Shown piece after piece: positions 47,263-55,889 of a stretch of 64,000 nt of DNA. Under the pieces are notes generated by a model. It made no database searches, was not told the origin of the DNA, and saw only the letters and a list, made by a program, of their open reading frames with translations. The DNA lies in the NCBI RefSeq assembly GCF_011492965.1, contig NZ_CP045121.1:3100001-3164000 (forward strand), read 5' to 3'. This stretch comes from Rubrobacter marinus. Its GTDB lineage: Bacteria; Actinomycetota; Rubrobacteria; Rubrobacterales; Rubrobacteraceae. A program made the translations under genes and the position numbers. How positions within the stretch are numbered: the stretch's first letter is position 1; each line of letters opens with the position of its first letter.

Positions 47263-47882
47263 TGGCGCTCGCGGCCCTGACCCTCTACGCGCTCTACGCC
47301 GCGCGGGCCCTCGGGGGGCGGGCGCTCCTGCAACTCCGGCGCACCGGCTCGACGGGGATCGCCGGGATCAAGGGGCGGCCGGGCTCCGTCGAGTGGAGCG
47401 GGGGCGTGCTGTTCGTCGCCGCCTCGCTGCTCTTCCTCGCCGCCCCGGTGCTGGACCTCGCCGGCTTGCTGCGGCCCGTCGCCGCCCTGGACGGCCCGGC
47501 GGGGCACGCCCTGGGGTTCATGCTGTACTTCGCGGGCCTCGCCGGACCGCTCGTCTCCCAGCTCGTTATGGGCGCCTCCTGGCGCGTGGGGGTGGATCAG
47601 GCCGAGAAGACGAAGCTCGTCACCGCCGGTCCCTTCGCGCTCGTGCGCAACCCGATCTTCTCGAGCACCGTCGCGGCCTTTGTGGGGATAACGCTCGTGC
47701 TGCCGAACGCCGCGGCCCTCGTGGGGCTCGCGGCGATGTTCGTCTCGGTCGAGACGCAGGTCCGTATGGTCGAGGAGCCTTACCCCATCCGTGCGCACGG
47801 CGCCGGTTACGCGGCCTATGCCTCGCGTGCGGGGCGCTTCGTGCCGGGGCTGGGGCGCCTGGAGAGGGGTGGTACGCGGTGA
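47262..47882 (+). CDS. ICMT/phospholipid methyltransferase-like membrane protein
   Basis: 206-residue integral membrane protein with about five helices. The C-terminal signature [14 protein letters not shown], then [20 protein letters not shown], matches isoprenylcysteine carboxyl methyltransferase and PEMT-like families (SAM site between the last two helices). It overlaps the ATPase stop by one base (TGATG) and the next gene by four bases. Bacterial members are common in metal-resistance operons, where their substrate is unknown. Start ATG 47262. Confidence 0.8.
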   Translation: MALAALTLYALYAARALGGRALLQLRRTGSTGIAGIKGRPGSVEWSGGVLFVAASLLFLAAPVLDLAGLLRPVAALDGPAGHALGFMLYFAGLAGPLVSQLVMGASWRVGVDQAEKTKLVTAGPFALVRNPIFSSTVAAFVGITLVLPNAAALVGLAAMFVSVETQVRMVEEPYPIRAHGAGYAAYASRAGRFVPGLGRLERGGTR

Positions 47883-48274
47883 GCGGGGTGTACGAGCGGC
47901 TCGAGGGCTGGGCGAAGAAGCTCAAGGCGGAGGTGTACGCGCTGTACCTGGCTTACCGGGACCCGCGGGTGCCGCTGTACGCCCGGGTGTTCGCCGCGGT
48001 CGTCGTCGGGTACGCGTTCAGCCCGATAGACCTGATCCCCGACCCCATCCCCGTCCTCGGGTATCTGGACGACCTGGTGCTCGTCCCCCTTGGGGTGGCG
48101 CTCGCGATACGCATGATCCCGGCGCCCGTGCTCGCCGAGTGCCGTGCGAAGGCGCGGGGGGCCATGGCCGGCGGCAAGCCGGTAAACAAGGTGGCGGCCG
48201 TCGTGGTGGTGGCCGTCTGGCTCTCCCTCGCGGCGCTGGCGGTCTTTCTCTTCGCGGCGTGGATGCGGCCGTAG
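47879..48274 (+). CDS. DUF1232 (YkvA-like) membrane protein
   Basis: 131 residues. [20 protein letters not shown] then [21 protein letters not shown] and [15 protein letters not shown] are the hallmark of DUF1232. A second hydrophobic segment ([20 protein letters not shown]) ends the chain. The domain is a small membrane-embedded helical unit of unknown function, often found near metal transporters. GTG start overlaps the ICMT-like stop (GTGA). It is the last tightly coupled gene of the efflux operon. Confidence 0.85.
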   Translation: MSGVYERLEGWAKKLKAEVYALYLAYRDPRVPLYARVFAAVVVGYAFSPIDLIPDPIPVLGYLDDLVLVPLGVALAIRMIPAPVLAECRAKARGAMAGGKPVNKVAAVVVVAVWLSLAALAVFLFAAWMRP

Positions 48275-48314
48275 ACGGTCTTCCGCGGGCCCTTCCGGTG
48301 GTCGGATTTTCTTG

Positions 48315-48323
48315 TGCTAGGAT
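48315..48323 (+). promoter_or_regulatory. Extended -10 promoter (TGC TAGGAT)
   Basis: TGCTAGGAT lies about 87 bases before the TTG start of the DUF3105 gene and could give it independent expression. Confidence 0.35.
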
Positions 48324-48409
48324 GGGCAACGCCCGTCCGGAACGCGCGGGCCCGGCGCCCGCCGGCCTTTCGGGCGGGACCGTGCAGGAGCAAGAAGAGA
48401 GGTAGGGAG

Positions 48410-49003
48410 TTGGGCAAGAGCAGGGGTGCGCAGGGCCAGCAAGCGACGGGCGGTGGGCCCTCCAGGACGACGATCATCATCGGCCTGGTGGTCCTCGCAT
48501 TCCTCGGGGGTTTCGGCGCGCTGGTCTGGTTGGACAGCAGCCAGAGCTCCGGGCCGCCGGACGGCGTCGAGGAGTTCGACGTCTCCGCCGGAGCGGGCAA
48601 CCATACCCAGGACCCCGTGGACTACGAGCAGAGCCCCCCGGTCGGCGGGGCGCACAACGACGTCTGGCAGAACGCCACCTTCTACGAGGAGCCGATCCGC
48701 AACGAGAACGCGGTCCATACCCTGGAGCACGGGGCGGTCTGGATCACCTACTCTCCCGACCTCCCGCAGGAGGGGAAGGACAGGATAAGGGAGCTCGTCG
48801 AGGGCCGGGACTGCCTGATGGCGAGCCCCTACCCCGACCTGCCCGGGGGCACCCCGATCGTGGCTTCGGCGTGGGGCAAGCAGCTCGCCTTCGAGAGCGC
48901 GGACGACGAGGCCCTGCAACAGTTCATCCAGGCCTACCGGCGCGGCCCCCAGACCCCGGAGCCGGGCGCGGCCTGCACCGGCGGGACGGCGGAGACCGTC
49001 TAG
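48410..49003 (+). CDS. DUF3105 membrane-anchored protein
   Basis: 197 residues: polar N-terminus, one membrane anchor (TIIIGLVVLAFLGGFGALVWL), then an extracytoplasmic domain with DYEQSPPVGGAHNDVWQNA, ENAVHTLEHGAVWITYSP and CLMASPYPDLP, the conserved His-rich DUF3105 signature. The His/Cys content suggests metal binding. It is two bases from the DUF305 gene. The pair is often found together in actinobacteria, which hints at copper or metal handling outside the membrane. TTG start with GTAGGGAG upstream. Confidence 0.88.
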   Translation: MGKSRGAQGQQATGGGPSRTTIIIGLVVLAFLGGFGALVWLDSSQSSGPPDGVEEFDVSAGAGNHTQDPVDYEQSPPVGGAHNDVWQNATFYEEPIRNENAVHTLEHGAVWITYSPDLPQEGKDRIRELVEGRDCLMASPYPDLPGGTPIVASAWGKQLAFESADDEALQQFIQAYRRGPQTPEPGAACTGGTAETV

Positions 49004-49004
49004 G

Positions 49005-49697
49005 ATGAAATCGGCGAGCCCCCGCCCCACCGTCGCGAGCCGGGAGAGGAACACGGCCTCCTCCCGCGGCAGGGAGGTCCTGATCCTCGCCGGGCTCCTG
49101 GCCGGGGTCGCCCTGCTCGGGGCGGCGCTCGCCAGCGTCTACCTCGGCCTCTCGTACAGGCCCCCGGACGGCGACTCGGCCGAGGCCGGGTTCGCCCGGG
49201 ACATGGCCGTCCACCACGCCCAGGCCGTGCAGATGGCCGAGATCATCCAGCGCAGGACCGAGAGCGACGAGATAAGGCAGCTGGCCACGGACATCTCCCT
49301 CACGCAGCAGGGCCAGATCGGCCAGATGCAGGGCTGGCTCGCCGCGTGGCGCCTGCCGCAGACCGGGGAGGAGGCCCCGATGTCCTGGATGGGCCACCCC
49401 ACCGAGGGCTTGATGCCGGGGATGGCAACGGGCGAGGAGATAAGCGCCCTCGAGGCCCTGCCGCCCGACGAAGCCGACAAGCAGTTTCTGCGGCTCATGA
49501 TCCCGCACCACGAGGCCGCCATCCCCATGGCCGAGGCCGTCCTCGCCGAGACCGGCCGGCCGGAGGTCGAGCAGCTCGCGGGCGCGATCGCCGCCTCGCA
49601 GCGGGGCGAGATACAGGTCATGCAGGACCTCCTGAGGGAACGCGGTGCCGCCCCCGCCGAGGAGGCCGCCCCCCACGGCGGGGACCACGAGCATTAG
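49005..49697 (+). CDS. DUF305 ferritin-like secreted/anchored protein
   Basis: 230 residues: one N-terminal membrane anchor (VLILAGLLAGVALLGAALAS) and two four-helix half-repeats, each with a metal-like motif, FARDMAVHHAQAVQMAEII and LRLMIPHHEAAIPMAEAVL. The family has a ferritin-like fold and is linked to copper or reducing-metal homeostasis. A His-rich C-terminus (PHGGDHEH) adds further binding capacity. It is downstream of the metal-efflux operon and DUF3105. It ends 15 bases before the convergent response-regulator gene. Confidence 0.9.
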   Translation: MKSASPRPTVASRERNTASSRGREVLILAGLLAGVALLGAALASVYLGLSYRPPDGDSAEAGFARDMAVHHAQAVQMAEIIQRRTESDEIRQLATDISLTQQGQIGQMQGWLAAWRLPQTGEEAPMSWMGHPTEGLMPGMATGEEISALEALPPDEADKQFLRLMIPHHEAAIPMAEAVLAETGRPEVEQLAGAIAASQRGEIQVMQDLLRERGAAPAEEAAPHGGDHEH

Positions 49698-49712
49698 GGG
49701 AGGGCTCCCCGG

Positions 49713-50369
49713 CTAGTCGCGCCGGACGACGCCCTGGCGCCAGGCGTAGACGGCGGCCTGGGTGCGGTCGGCGAGGTGGAGCTTGCCGAGGATGTTCGAG
49801 ACGTGGCTCTTCGTCGTCTTCTCGCTGATGTAGAGGCGGCCGGAGATCTCCGCGTTGGAGAGCCCGTCTGCGATGAGCCGTAAGACCTCGAGCTCCCTCT
49901 CCGAGAGGTTTTGGAAGACATTCGGCTCCGCGCCCTTGGCGCCGTGCAGCTCCCGCACCACCCGTGCCGCGACCCTCGGGTGGAGGATCGCCTCGCCCAC
50001 TGCGGCCTTGCGGACGGCGTCGGCCAGCTCCTTCGGCCCCACCTCCTTGAGCACGTAGGAGAGGGCGCCGGCCCGGATCGCGGGGAAGACGTGCTCGTCG
50101 TCGTGGTAGGAGGTGAGGACAACGACGTTCGTGCGCGGCGAGATCGCCCTGAGGCGGCGCGTCGCCTCCACGCCGTCCATGCCGCCCGGCATGATCAGGT
50201 CCATCAGCGCCACGTCGGGGGCGTGCTCGGCGGCGAGCCTCACGGCCTCCTCCCCGCTCCCCGCCTCGGCGACGACGGTGATGCCGGGCTGCGTCTCGAG
50301 GAACGCCCGCACCCCGCGCCGCACGAGCTCGTGGTCGTCCACCAGCAACACGGTCACCGACTCGCTCAT
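49713..50369 (-). CDS. LuxR/NarL-family response regulator
   Basis: 218 residues. The receiver domain has DDHE, the phospho-acceptor Asp in DVALMDLIMPGGMDGVEA, VVLTSYHDD and LSYVLKEVG with the switch Lys. The C-terminal GerE-type HTH is NLSERELEVLRLIADGLSNA followed by STKTVKSH-like EKTTKSHVSNILGKL. It overlaps the sensor kinase gene by four bases and is its cognate partner. It resembles LiaR/VraR envelope-stress regulators. ATG at 50369. Confidence 0.92.
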   Translation of the reverse strand: MSESVTVLLVDDHELVRRGVRAFLETQPGITVVAEAGSGEEAVRLAAEHAPDVALMDLIMPGGMDGVEATRRLRAISPRTNVVVLTSYHDDEHVFPAIRAGALSYVLKEVGPKELADAVRKAAVGEAILHPRVAARVVRELHGAKGAEPNVFQNLSERELEVLRLIADGLSNAEISGRLYISEKTTKSHVSNILGKLHLADRTQAAVYAWRQGVVRRD

Positions 50370-51847
50370 CTTCTCCCCTCTCCCATAACCCCTCCCAGCG
50401 GGCAGAAGCAGATGACCCGCGTCCCCGCGCCCGGCGCGCTCTCGATGTCCACGTACCCTCCCAGGCCCCTCATCCTCTCGCCCATGCTCTCGAGGCCGAA
50501 GCCGCCGCTGGGCTTGCCCGGGTCGAAGCCGCGCCCGTCGTCGGCGACCTCGAGGGTGAGGGCGTCGGGGCCGTAGGAGAGGTCCACCTGCACCCCTGTA
50601 GCCTTGCTGTGCTTGGCGACGTTCGCGAGGGCCTCCTGCGCCACCCGGAAGACCGCCTGCTCGACCTCCAGGGGCGTCTCGCGCTCGCCGCGGACGCGGA
50701 CCTCGGCCGGGATCTCGCTGCCCCGCGACCAGGCCGCGGCGTAGTCGCGGAGGGCGCTGGCGAGGCCCTTCCCCTCGAGGGCGGCCGGGCGCATCTCGTG
50801 GATCAGGACGTTGAGCTCCTTCTGGGTGCCGCGCACGAGCTCCTCGGCCTGGGCGAGATGCGCCTCGGCGGCGTCCCTGTTGTCCCGGATCAGGGCTCGC
50901 GCGGCGGCGACCTGGAGGGAGGTGGCGAAGATCTGCTGCTTGACGGAGTCGTGTAGGTCTCGGGCGAAGCGGTTGCGGGTCTCCAGGGTGGCGAGCTCGC
51001 CCCTGGTCTGCATGAGGGCTTCGAGCTCGGCGGCCATCGTGTTGAGCTCGCGGGAGAGCTGCCCGAGCTCGTCCCTGGAGCGGTCCTCGACGGTGACGGA
51101 GAAGTCTCCCCCGCTCCACCTCTGGGCCGCCCGCGCCAGCCTGCGCAGGCGCCGGGTCAGGCCCCACGCCGTCAGGAAGCCGAAGAGCGTGCCGAGGAGG
51201 GCGGCGGGGAGCATCAGGAGGATCGCGCTTATGCCCACCCCGATCAGGAGCGCCCCGGTGAGGTTCGGCACCCGGACCGTCCCGACGAGCGCGCCCGCGA
51301 CCCGCCCGTCGTCGTCCTCTAGCGGCACGACGGTCAGCATCCTCCCGCCGGTGTTGGCGGAGAGGCGCCTGGAGCTCTCCTCGCCCGCCAGCGCCGCCTC
51401 CACGAGCGGGGCGAGGCCGGCGACGCTTCCGGCCTCGAACCTCTCGCCCTCCGGGAACTCCTGAAGCTCGGGGGCGGAGACGAGCAGTTGCCGCTCCTCG
51501 TCGATCACGAAGAGCGAGCCCCCGCCCGGCCCGACCTCGAGGCTCGTGGGGTCGTCGCGCTGCGGCCCGGTCCCCAGAAGCTCCGGCTCGCCCGTGAAGT
51601 CCGCGAGCTCCGCCCGCAGGGCGTCGACGTCCGGCGGCGTCTCGTCGATGTGCTCCTCCAGGCGGGGCGCCAAGCCGTCCCTCACCTGCTGGGCGGCGAG
51701 CGTCGGCGGCAGGTTCGAGTTCAGGAGGGCCACCACCGCGCTCACCACGAGCAGCTCGAGCGCGAGCAGGGCGACCACGGTCACGAGCGTGTAGCTGAAG
51801 GTCAGCTTCCACCGCAGCCGCCGCAAGGAGAAGATGTTGCGCTTCAT
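50366..51847 (-). CDS. Membrane sensor histidine kinase (LiaS/NarX type)
   Basis: 493 residues. Two membrane helices (LTFSYTLVTVVALLALELLV, and LLIGVGISAILLMLPAALLG) flank an extracytoplasmic sensor of about 150 residues. A HAMP linker (RRLRRLARAAQRWSGGDFSV) precedes a HisKA_3 domain with the phospho-acceptor His in ARDLHDSVKQQIF. The HATPase domain has EALANVAKHSKAT and VADDGRGFD..GGFGLESMGER. The signal is unknown, likely envelope stress. ATG start, overlapping the regulator start by four bases. Confidence 0.92.
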   Translation of the reverse strand: MKRNIFSLRRLRWKLTFSYTLVTVVALLALELLVVSAVVALLNSNLPPTLAAQQVRDGLAPRLEEHIDETPPDVDALRAELADFTGEPELLGTGPQRDDPTSLEVGPGGGSLFVIDEERQLLVSAPELQEFPEGERFEAGSVAGLAPLVEAALAGEESSRRLSANTGGRMLTVVPLEDDDGRVAGALVGTVRVPNLTGALLIGVGISAILLMLPAALLGTLFGFLTAWGLTRRLRRLARAAQRWSGGDFSVTVEDRSRDELGQLSRELNTMAAELEALMQTRGELATLETRNRFARDLHDSVKQQIFATSLQVAAARALIRDNRDAAEAHLAQAEELVRGTQKELNVLIHEMRPAALEGKGLASALRDYAAAWSRGSEIPAEVRVRGERETPLEVEQAVFRVAQEALANVAKHSKATGVQVDLSYGPDALTLEVADDGRGFDPGKPSGGFGLESMGERMRGLGGYVDIESAPGAGTRVICFCPLGGVMGEGRR

Positions 51848-52072
51848 GGGCCCTTTCCCCGGAGCATCGTCCGGTCAGTCTACCGGCAAGCCCCGAAACC
51901 CACATCGTCCCCGAGACGCATCGCGGCTCCGTCCGCGGGACGATCCTGGACCGCGCGGGCGAAGCGAGCCGGACGGCGTAGGGGTGGCGAGCCTCGCAAA
52001 CCCCGTACCCTCCATACCGCCCCCGCCGGTGGTCCTTGCGTCGAGGAACACATGGGACACGAGGCGTGGCAC

Positions 52073-52660
52073 CTAGCCGCGGTCGCGCTCCAGCAGGAGC
52101 ATCATGACGACGCTCGCGAGCAGGAGGTCCTCCTCCGTCTCTGAGAAGTCGCCGAGCTTCTCCAGGCGGAACCTGCTCTCGAGGAGGGAGCGCTCCTTCT
52201 TGAGGCGGAGCACCGTCTCGCCGCCGAGCTCGACGCGGTACGCGGGGTTGAAGAAGAGGCCGCCGAGCGCGTCACCGAACGGGACCGACTCGAGCAGGCC
52301 GTCGGCCACCTTGACCCAGGGGTTCTCTTCCCGGATGCCGCCGATCTCCTTGCCGCCCGCGTTCGTGACGGAGTAGGCGCTCTTCCACAGCGACCTTACG
52401 CCCCGGCGCCTGACGTGGCCGAGGGGCCGCCCGTCCGGCGCGGTCACGGCGTAGCTCGCGCCGAAGTCCAGGACCCTGTCCGCCTTCAAGCGGAACAGCG
52501 CCTCGCGCTGCCCCTCGTCGCGGTAGACGGTGACGTCTTCCCTGAGCTTGAACTTCTTTTTGCGGACGTAGGCGACCTGCCGGCCGGAGGCGTCCACCAC
52601 CCCGACCCGCGTCCCGATCGTGACGATCTTGAAGCTCAGATCCAGCGGGTAATCTCGCAT
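52073..52660 (-). CDS. LURP-one-related / scramblase-like protein
   Basis: 195 residues forming a beta-rich 12-stranded barrel pattern: LSFKIVTIGTRVGVVDASGR, AYVRKKKFKLREDVTVYRDE, FRLKADRVLDFGASYAVTAP, WKSAYSVTNAGGKEIGGIRE. This matches the LURP-one/Tubby-like (YxjI) family, phospholipid- or phosphoinositide-binding in eukaryotes and of unknown role in bacteria. The C-terminus (LLASVVMMLLLERD) has a hydrophobic helix like the scramblase tail. ATG start. Isolated; a DUF4870 gene lies behind on the same strand. Confidence 0.75.
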   Translation of the reverse strand: MRDYPLDLSFKIVTIGTRVGVVDASGRQVAYVRKKKFKLREDVTVYRDEGQREALFRLKADRVLDFGASYAVTAPDGRPLGHVRRRGVRSLWKSAYSVTNAGGKEIGGIREENPWVKVADGLLESVPFGDALGGLFFNPAYRVELGGETVLRLKKERSLLESRFRLEKLGDFSETEEDLLLASVVMMLLLERDRG

Positions 52661-52766
52661 GAAGCGGCCTCCTCCACGGGGTTGCCCCGTTCGAGTCTTT
52701 GCCCACGAGGACGGGCGGGGGCCCGGCGCGGCGCGCCCCCGCCTATCTCCTGCTCCTCGCCCTCTC

Positions 52767-53201
52767 CTAGCGGGAGATCAGGTCGGCGATCAGGGGGTAG
52801 CGGTACTCGCCGTACTTGTTGACCTTGTACGCGGCGTAGGCGCCGTGGACGAAGGGGACGAGCGTCACGAGGGCCATCACGGGGATCAGGAGGAAGCCGA
52901 TCAGGACGATCGTCAGCACCCCGGTGACCACCCAGCCGGCCCCCAGGATCGCGAGCCACGCCACCTGGTACCAGACGGACTGGAGCGCCTGGAACGCGAC
53001 CCTCTCCGAGCGGTCCTTGTAGACGAGCCAGATCACCAGCGCCACGACCGGCCCGAGGAAGCCCGTGAAGAGGTTCGCGAAGACGCTCAGGTGGGCGAGC
53101 GCCGACCAGGTCCTCTCCTCGCCCTCGCTCATCGCCTGCGGCCCGGGGGCCGGCCCGATCGACCCCTCCGGCATCCCGTAGTTCTGCTTCTCTGCCTCCA
53201 T
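52767..53201 (-). CDS. DUF4870 membrane protein
   Basis: 144 residues. A polar N-terminus leads into the DUF4870 core: RTWSALAHLSVFANLFTGFL, PVVALVIWLVYKDRSERVAF then QALQSVWYQVAWLAILGAGW, and a second pair of helices ending FVHGAYAAYKVNKYGEYRYP. Four hydrophobic segments. The function is unknown. ATG at 53201 with GGAGGAAGG upstream. It is divergent from lspA. Confidence 0.9.
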   Translation of the reverse strand: MEAEKQNYGMPEGSIGPAPGPQAMSEGEERTWSALAHLSVFANLFTGFLGPVVALVIWLVYKDRSERVAFQALQSVWYQVAWLAILGAGWVVTGVLTIVLIGFLLIPVMALVTLVPFVHGAYAAYKVNKYGEYRYPLIADLISR

Positions 53202-53332
53202 GTCCCTTCCTCCTCTGCGGTGGCTTGCGGCTTACGATGAAACTGTATTCCTGGCCGCGCGCCCGGGCATCGGTCCGGAGGAGGAAAGCGGGTGGGTCCC
53301 GGGGACCATCCCCTGCGCCGAAGGGCCTGTGC

Positions 53333-53338
53333 TACGAT
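53333..53338 (+). promoter_or_regulatory. -10 box (TACGAT) upstream of lspA
   Basis: TACGAT about 64 bases before the lspA GTG; no clear -35 box. Confidence 0.3.
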
Positions 53339-53401
53339 CAGCGCGGCCGTGAAAGTACCTCCCGCGCACACCCCCGCCTCGTCCCCGGAGCCCCGCCCCC
53401 G

Positions 53402-53884
53402 GTGAGCCGCCGGACCGCGTTGCTCGGCGCTCTCGTACTCGCCCTCGCGGTCTTCGCCGTGGACCAGGGCTTGAAGAGGCTCGTCGAGGGCTCCATGCGC
53501 CTGGGGGAGAGCATCCCCCTGATCGACGGCGTGCTCCACCTCACGTTTATCAAGAACCCGGGCGGGGCCTTCGGCATCCTCGGAGGGCAGGCCGGCATCT
53601 TGCTGCTCGGCAGCGCCGTCGCCGTCGCGTTCGTCCTGTGGATGCTCCTAGCGGGCGAGCCCACGCGGGCGACGACGGCGGGGTGCGGGCTCATCCTGGG
53701 CGGCGCCGCCGGCAACCTCGTCGACCGCATCCTCGAGGGCGAGGTCACGGACTACGTCGACCTCCGCGTCTGGCCGATCTTCAACGCAGCCGACGTCGCG
53801 ATCGTGCTCGGCGTCGGCCTCCTGCTCCTTGCCGCCCTCCGCCCCGAGGGCGACGCGAAACCTTCCAAGGAAGCGGCCCCCTAG
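53402..53884 (+). CDS. lspA: Signal peptidase II (lipoprotein signal peptidase)
   Basis: 160-residue aspartyl protease in the membrane that removes lipoprotein signal peptides after lipid modification. Four membrane helices. Catalytic Asp residues sit in LGGAAGNLVDRILEGEVTDY and VWPIFNAADVAIVLGV. AVFAVDQGLKRLV and LTFIKNPGGAFGIL are also family motifs. The GTG at 53402 matches the usual start; the frame is open upstream without homology. It processes proteins such as the lipoproteins at 16.2 kb and 42.2 kb. Confidence 0.92.
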   Translation: MSRRTALLGALVLALAVFAVDQGLKRLVEGSMRLGESIPLIDGVLHLTFIKNPGGAFGILGGQAGILLLGSAVAVAFVLWMLLAGEPTRATTAGCGLILGGAAGNLVDRILEGEVTDYVDLRVWPIFNAADVAIVLGVGLLLLAALRPEGDAKPSKEAAP

Positions 53885-53925
53885 AGCTTCGGGACGCGAT
53901 CCCTTCCGCCGGCGGGAGCCCGCCC

Positions 53926-54278
53926 TCAGGGGATCACGGTCGGCTGGTCGCCGACCATCCGCCAGGGGCCGTCGTGGAGGACCCATGCCGCGACGTAGCG
54001 CGCCGCGTAGTCGAAGGGCCCGCGTTCGTCCCCCTCGCCCTCCAGCGCCCGACGACGACGGCGGTGGAGCCGTGGACGCGGACGCGATGCTCGTCGCTGC
54101 GCGACTCGTCCCGGCCGCGCTCGCCCGAGCGGAGGGAGGAGAGGACCTGCTCCCTGTCCACGCACCTCCCCTCCGCGTCGACCCCGAGGTAGTGGGGCGA
54201 CATCAGGCGGTCCAGCGCCCCGGCGTCGAGCCGCTCGCGCTCCGCCCGGAGGACCTGACGGACGGCACGCTCGTCCAC
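53926..54278 (-). pseudogene. SnoaL/DUF4440-like NTF2-fold protein, one frame break
   Basis: About 118 residues. ERAVRQVLRAERERLDAGAL, DRLMSPHYLGVDAEGRCVDR, HRVRVHGSTAVVVGRWRA then in the next frame FDYAARYVAAWVLHDGPWRM make a DUF4440-type NTF2 fold. The frame changes near 54045 in a CGACGACGACGG region. The function is unknown; such proteins bind small ligands. GTG start. Downstream of the EthD gene on the same strand (29 bases). Confidence 0.7.
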
Positions 54279-54306
54279 CCGCCCGGCCCTCTCCTTTGTT
54301 GGCGGC

Positions 54307-54609
54307 CTAGGACTCGACCGGCGAGACGAAGACCGTAGCGCCCCCGTTGGCGAAGTTCGGGATGTCGTCGGTCGCGGCCTGGCCCTCGGGGGACGAGAGG
54401 CTCTCCTGCATCACGGAGGCGTTCTCGAACCAGAGCTCGGCGATCCGGTGGTAGGGCGGGGTCCCGCCGTCGGGCGCGGCGACCCTGCCGGACTCGAACC
54501 GCTGCACGTTCGGGATCCTGGCGGCGAGGGGCATGTGGCTCTCGGCGTAGTATTCCTCGAACGCGTCCGGGTCGTCCGGAAGACCGTAGAGCACCGTGAG
54601 CTTGACCAT
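54307..54609 (-). CDS. EthD-domain protein
   Basis: 100 residues: VKLTVLYGLPDDPDAFEEYY, AESHMPLAARIPNVQRFESG, and FENASVMQESLSSPEGQAAT fit the EthD dimeric alpha/beta barrel family, whose named members aid ether degradation and whose others have unknown roles. ATG at 54609 with GGAAGGAG upstream. Confidence 0.85.
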   Translation of the reverse strand: MVKLTVLYGLPDDPDAFEEYYAESHMPLAARIPNVQRFESGRVAAPDGGTPPYHRIAELWFENASVMQESLSSPEGQAATDDIPNFANGGATVFVSPVES

Positions 54610-54641
54610 CAGTCGACTCCTTCCGTCGGGGGGCGTGCCGT

Positions 54642-55241
54642 CTAGCCCTGGATCAGCTTGTCGTAGACGGCGCGGTACCTGCGGAGGGTCTGCCTGAGCT
54701 CCTCCGTCTCGTCCCGGTCCTGGCCCTCGCCGCCGTCGTTCCGGCTCGCGCGGGAGACGACGGCGGCCCGGACGCGCCGGGCCTCGCGGTAGTCGTCGGC
54801 GACCTCGGGGTGCATGACGGCGAGCGCGCGCTCCGTCTCCTCGTCGCTCTGGGCCGGGTCGGCGACGAAGTTGCGCTCCTCCAGGAGATCCGTGACGGTC
54901 CGATCCGCCATCTCGACGGCCCGCTCGGGGTTGTCCACGAAGACGCGCTCGACCTCCTGCATGCGCCCCTCGTAGCGCTGGCGGGAGTCCCCGGAGAGGG
55001 GCGTGACCTGGCGCTCGACCCGCCCGCGCCGCCTCCGGAGCTCGCTCTCGGCCTCCTCCTCCGAGCCCCGCTCCTGGGCCGTCCGCTCGTACTCGGAGCC
55101 GAACTCTTGCCGGGTCCTCTCCCGCCGCTCCTCGTTTCTGCGCGCCCTGCCCCGGCGCGAGACGAGGTAGACGATGAGCAGCGCGATCAGGACGAGCACC
55201 ACGAGGCCGACGATCAGGCCTACGCCGCCAATGGCTTCCAA
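54642..55241 (-). CDS. Single-pass membrane protein with long charged helices
   Basis: 199 residues. One membrane helix at the N-terminus (VGLIVGLVVLVLIALLIVYL) is followed by a highly charged, mostly helical cytosolic part (ERRERTRQEFGSEYERTAQE, then RRRRGRVERQVTPLSGDSRQ and RVFVDNPERAVEMADRTVTD). The last fits a domain seen in many actinobacterial stress-related anchors, but I cannot name it. ATG with GGAGGTGG upstream. Confidence 0.7.
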   Translation of the reverse strand: MEAIGGVGLIVGLVVLVLIALLIVYLVSRRGRARRNEERRERTRQEFGSEYERTAQERGSEEEAESELRRRRGRVERQVTPLSGDSRQRYEGRMQEVERVFVDNPERAVEMADRTVTDLLEERNFVADPAQSDEETERALAVMHPEVADDYREARRVRAAVVSRASRNDGGEGQDRDETEELRQTLRRYRAVYDKLIQG

Positions 55242-55316
55242 AGCACCACCTCCAGAAACGGTTTCAGAAGTATGTTACCCATCCCGCTACCTTCGTAACG
55301 TGATGAAACCCTGGCC

Positions 55317-55826
55317 CTAAACCACCTCGCGGAGCTCGCCGGTCTTCACGTCGTAGACCGCGCCGTGGACCTCTATGTCGTCGGGGATAAGCTCGGAGGC
55401 CCGGATCGTCTCGACGTCCTCGCGCACGCCGCCTTCGAGGTCGGAGAACGGGAGGAAGTCCCGCCCGGAGGCGTCGACGCCGAGGTCTTCCCGTATCTTC
55501 GCGGCGAGGTCCTCGTTGCTGAAGGTGAGCATGCCGCAATCGGTGTGGTGTATGACCACGATCTCCTCGGTACCCAACAGGCGCTCGGAGATGACGAGGG
55601 AGCGGATGGCGTCCTCCGAGACGCGCCCGCCGGCGTTGCGGATCACGTGCGCGTCCCCGAGCTCCAGCCCGAGGAACGCCTCCGGGTGGAGCCTCGCGTC
55701 CATGCACGTCACCACCGCTACCTTTCGGGCCGGCGGTGTCACGAGATCCCCCTTGTCGAACCCCGCTGCGTACTGTTGGTTCGCCCGCTTGAACTCCTCG
55801 AAACTCGCCACGGATAATCCTCCCAA
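55317..55826 (-). CDS. Beta-class carbonic anhydrase
   Basis: 169 residues; hydrates CO2 to bicarbonate. Zinc ligands: Cys in VVTCMDARLHPE (with the conserved Asp-Arg dyad), His and Cys in VVIHHTDCGMLTF. VIRNAGGRVSEDAIRSLVIS matches the family. It is a short clade D-like form, as in Mycobacterium Rv1284. Start GTG or the ATG region near 55826, with GGAGG upstream. Confidence 0.92.
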   Translation of the reverse strand: MGGLSVASFEEFKRANQQYAAGFDKGDLVTPPARKVAVVTCMDARLHPEAFLGLELGDAHVIRNAGGRVSEDAIRSLVISERLLGTEEIVVIHHTDCGMLTFSNEDLAAKIREDLGVDASGRDFLPFSDLEGGVREDVETIRASELIPDDIEVHGAVYDVKTGELREVV

Positions 55827-55889
55827 GCCGGTTTTTGCTCGGGGATCATCCTACAGGAAGCGCGGGTCTCTGGCGGCCTCCGGGGGGAG

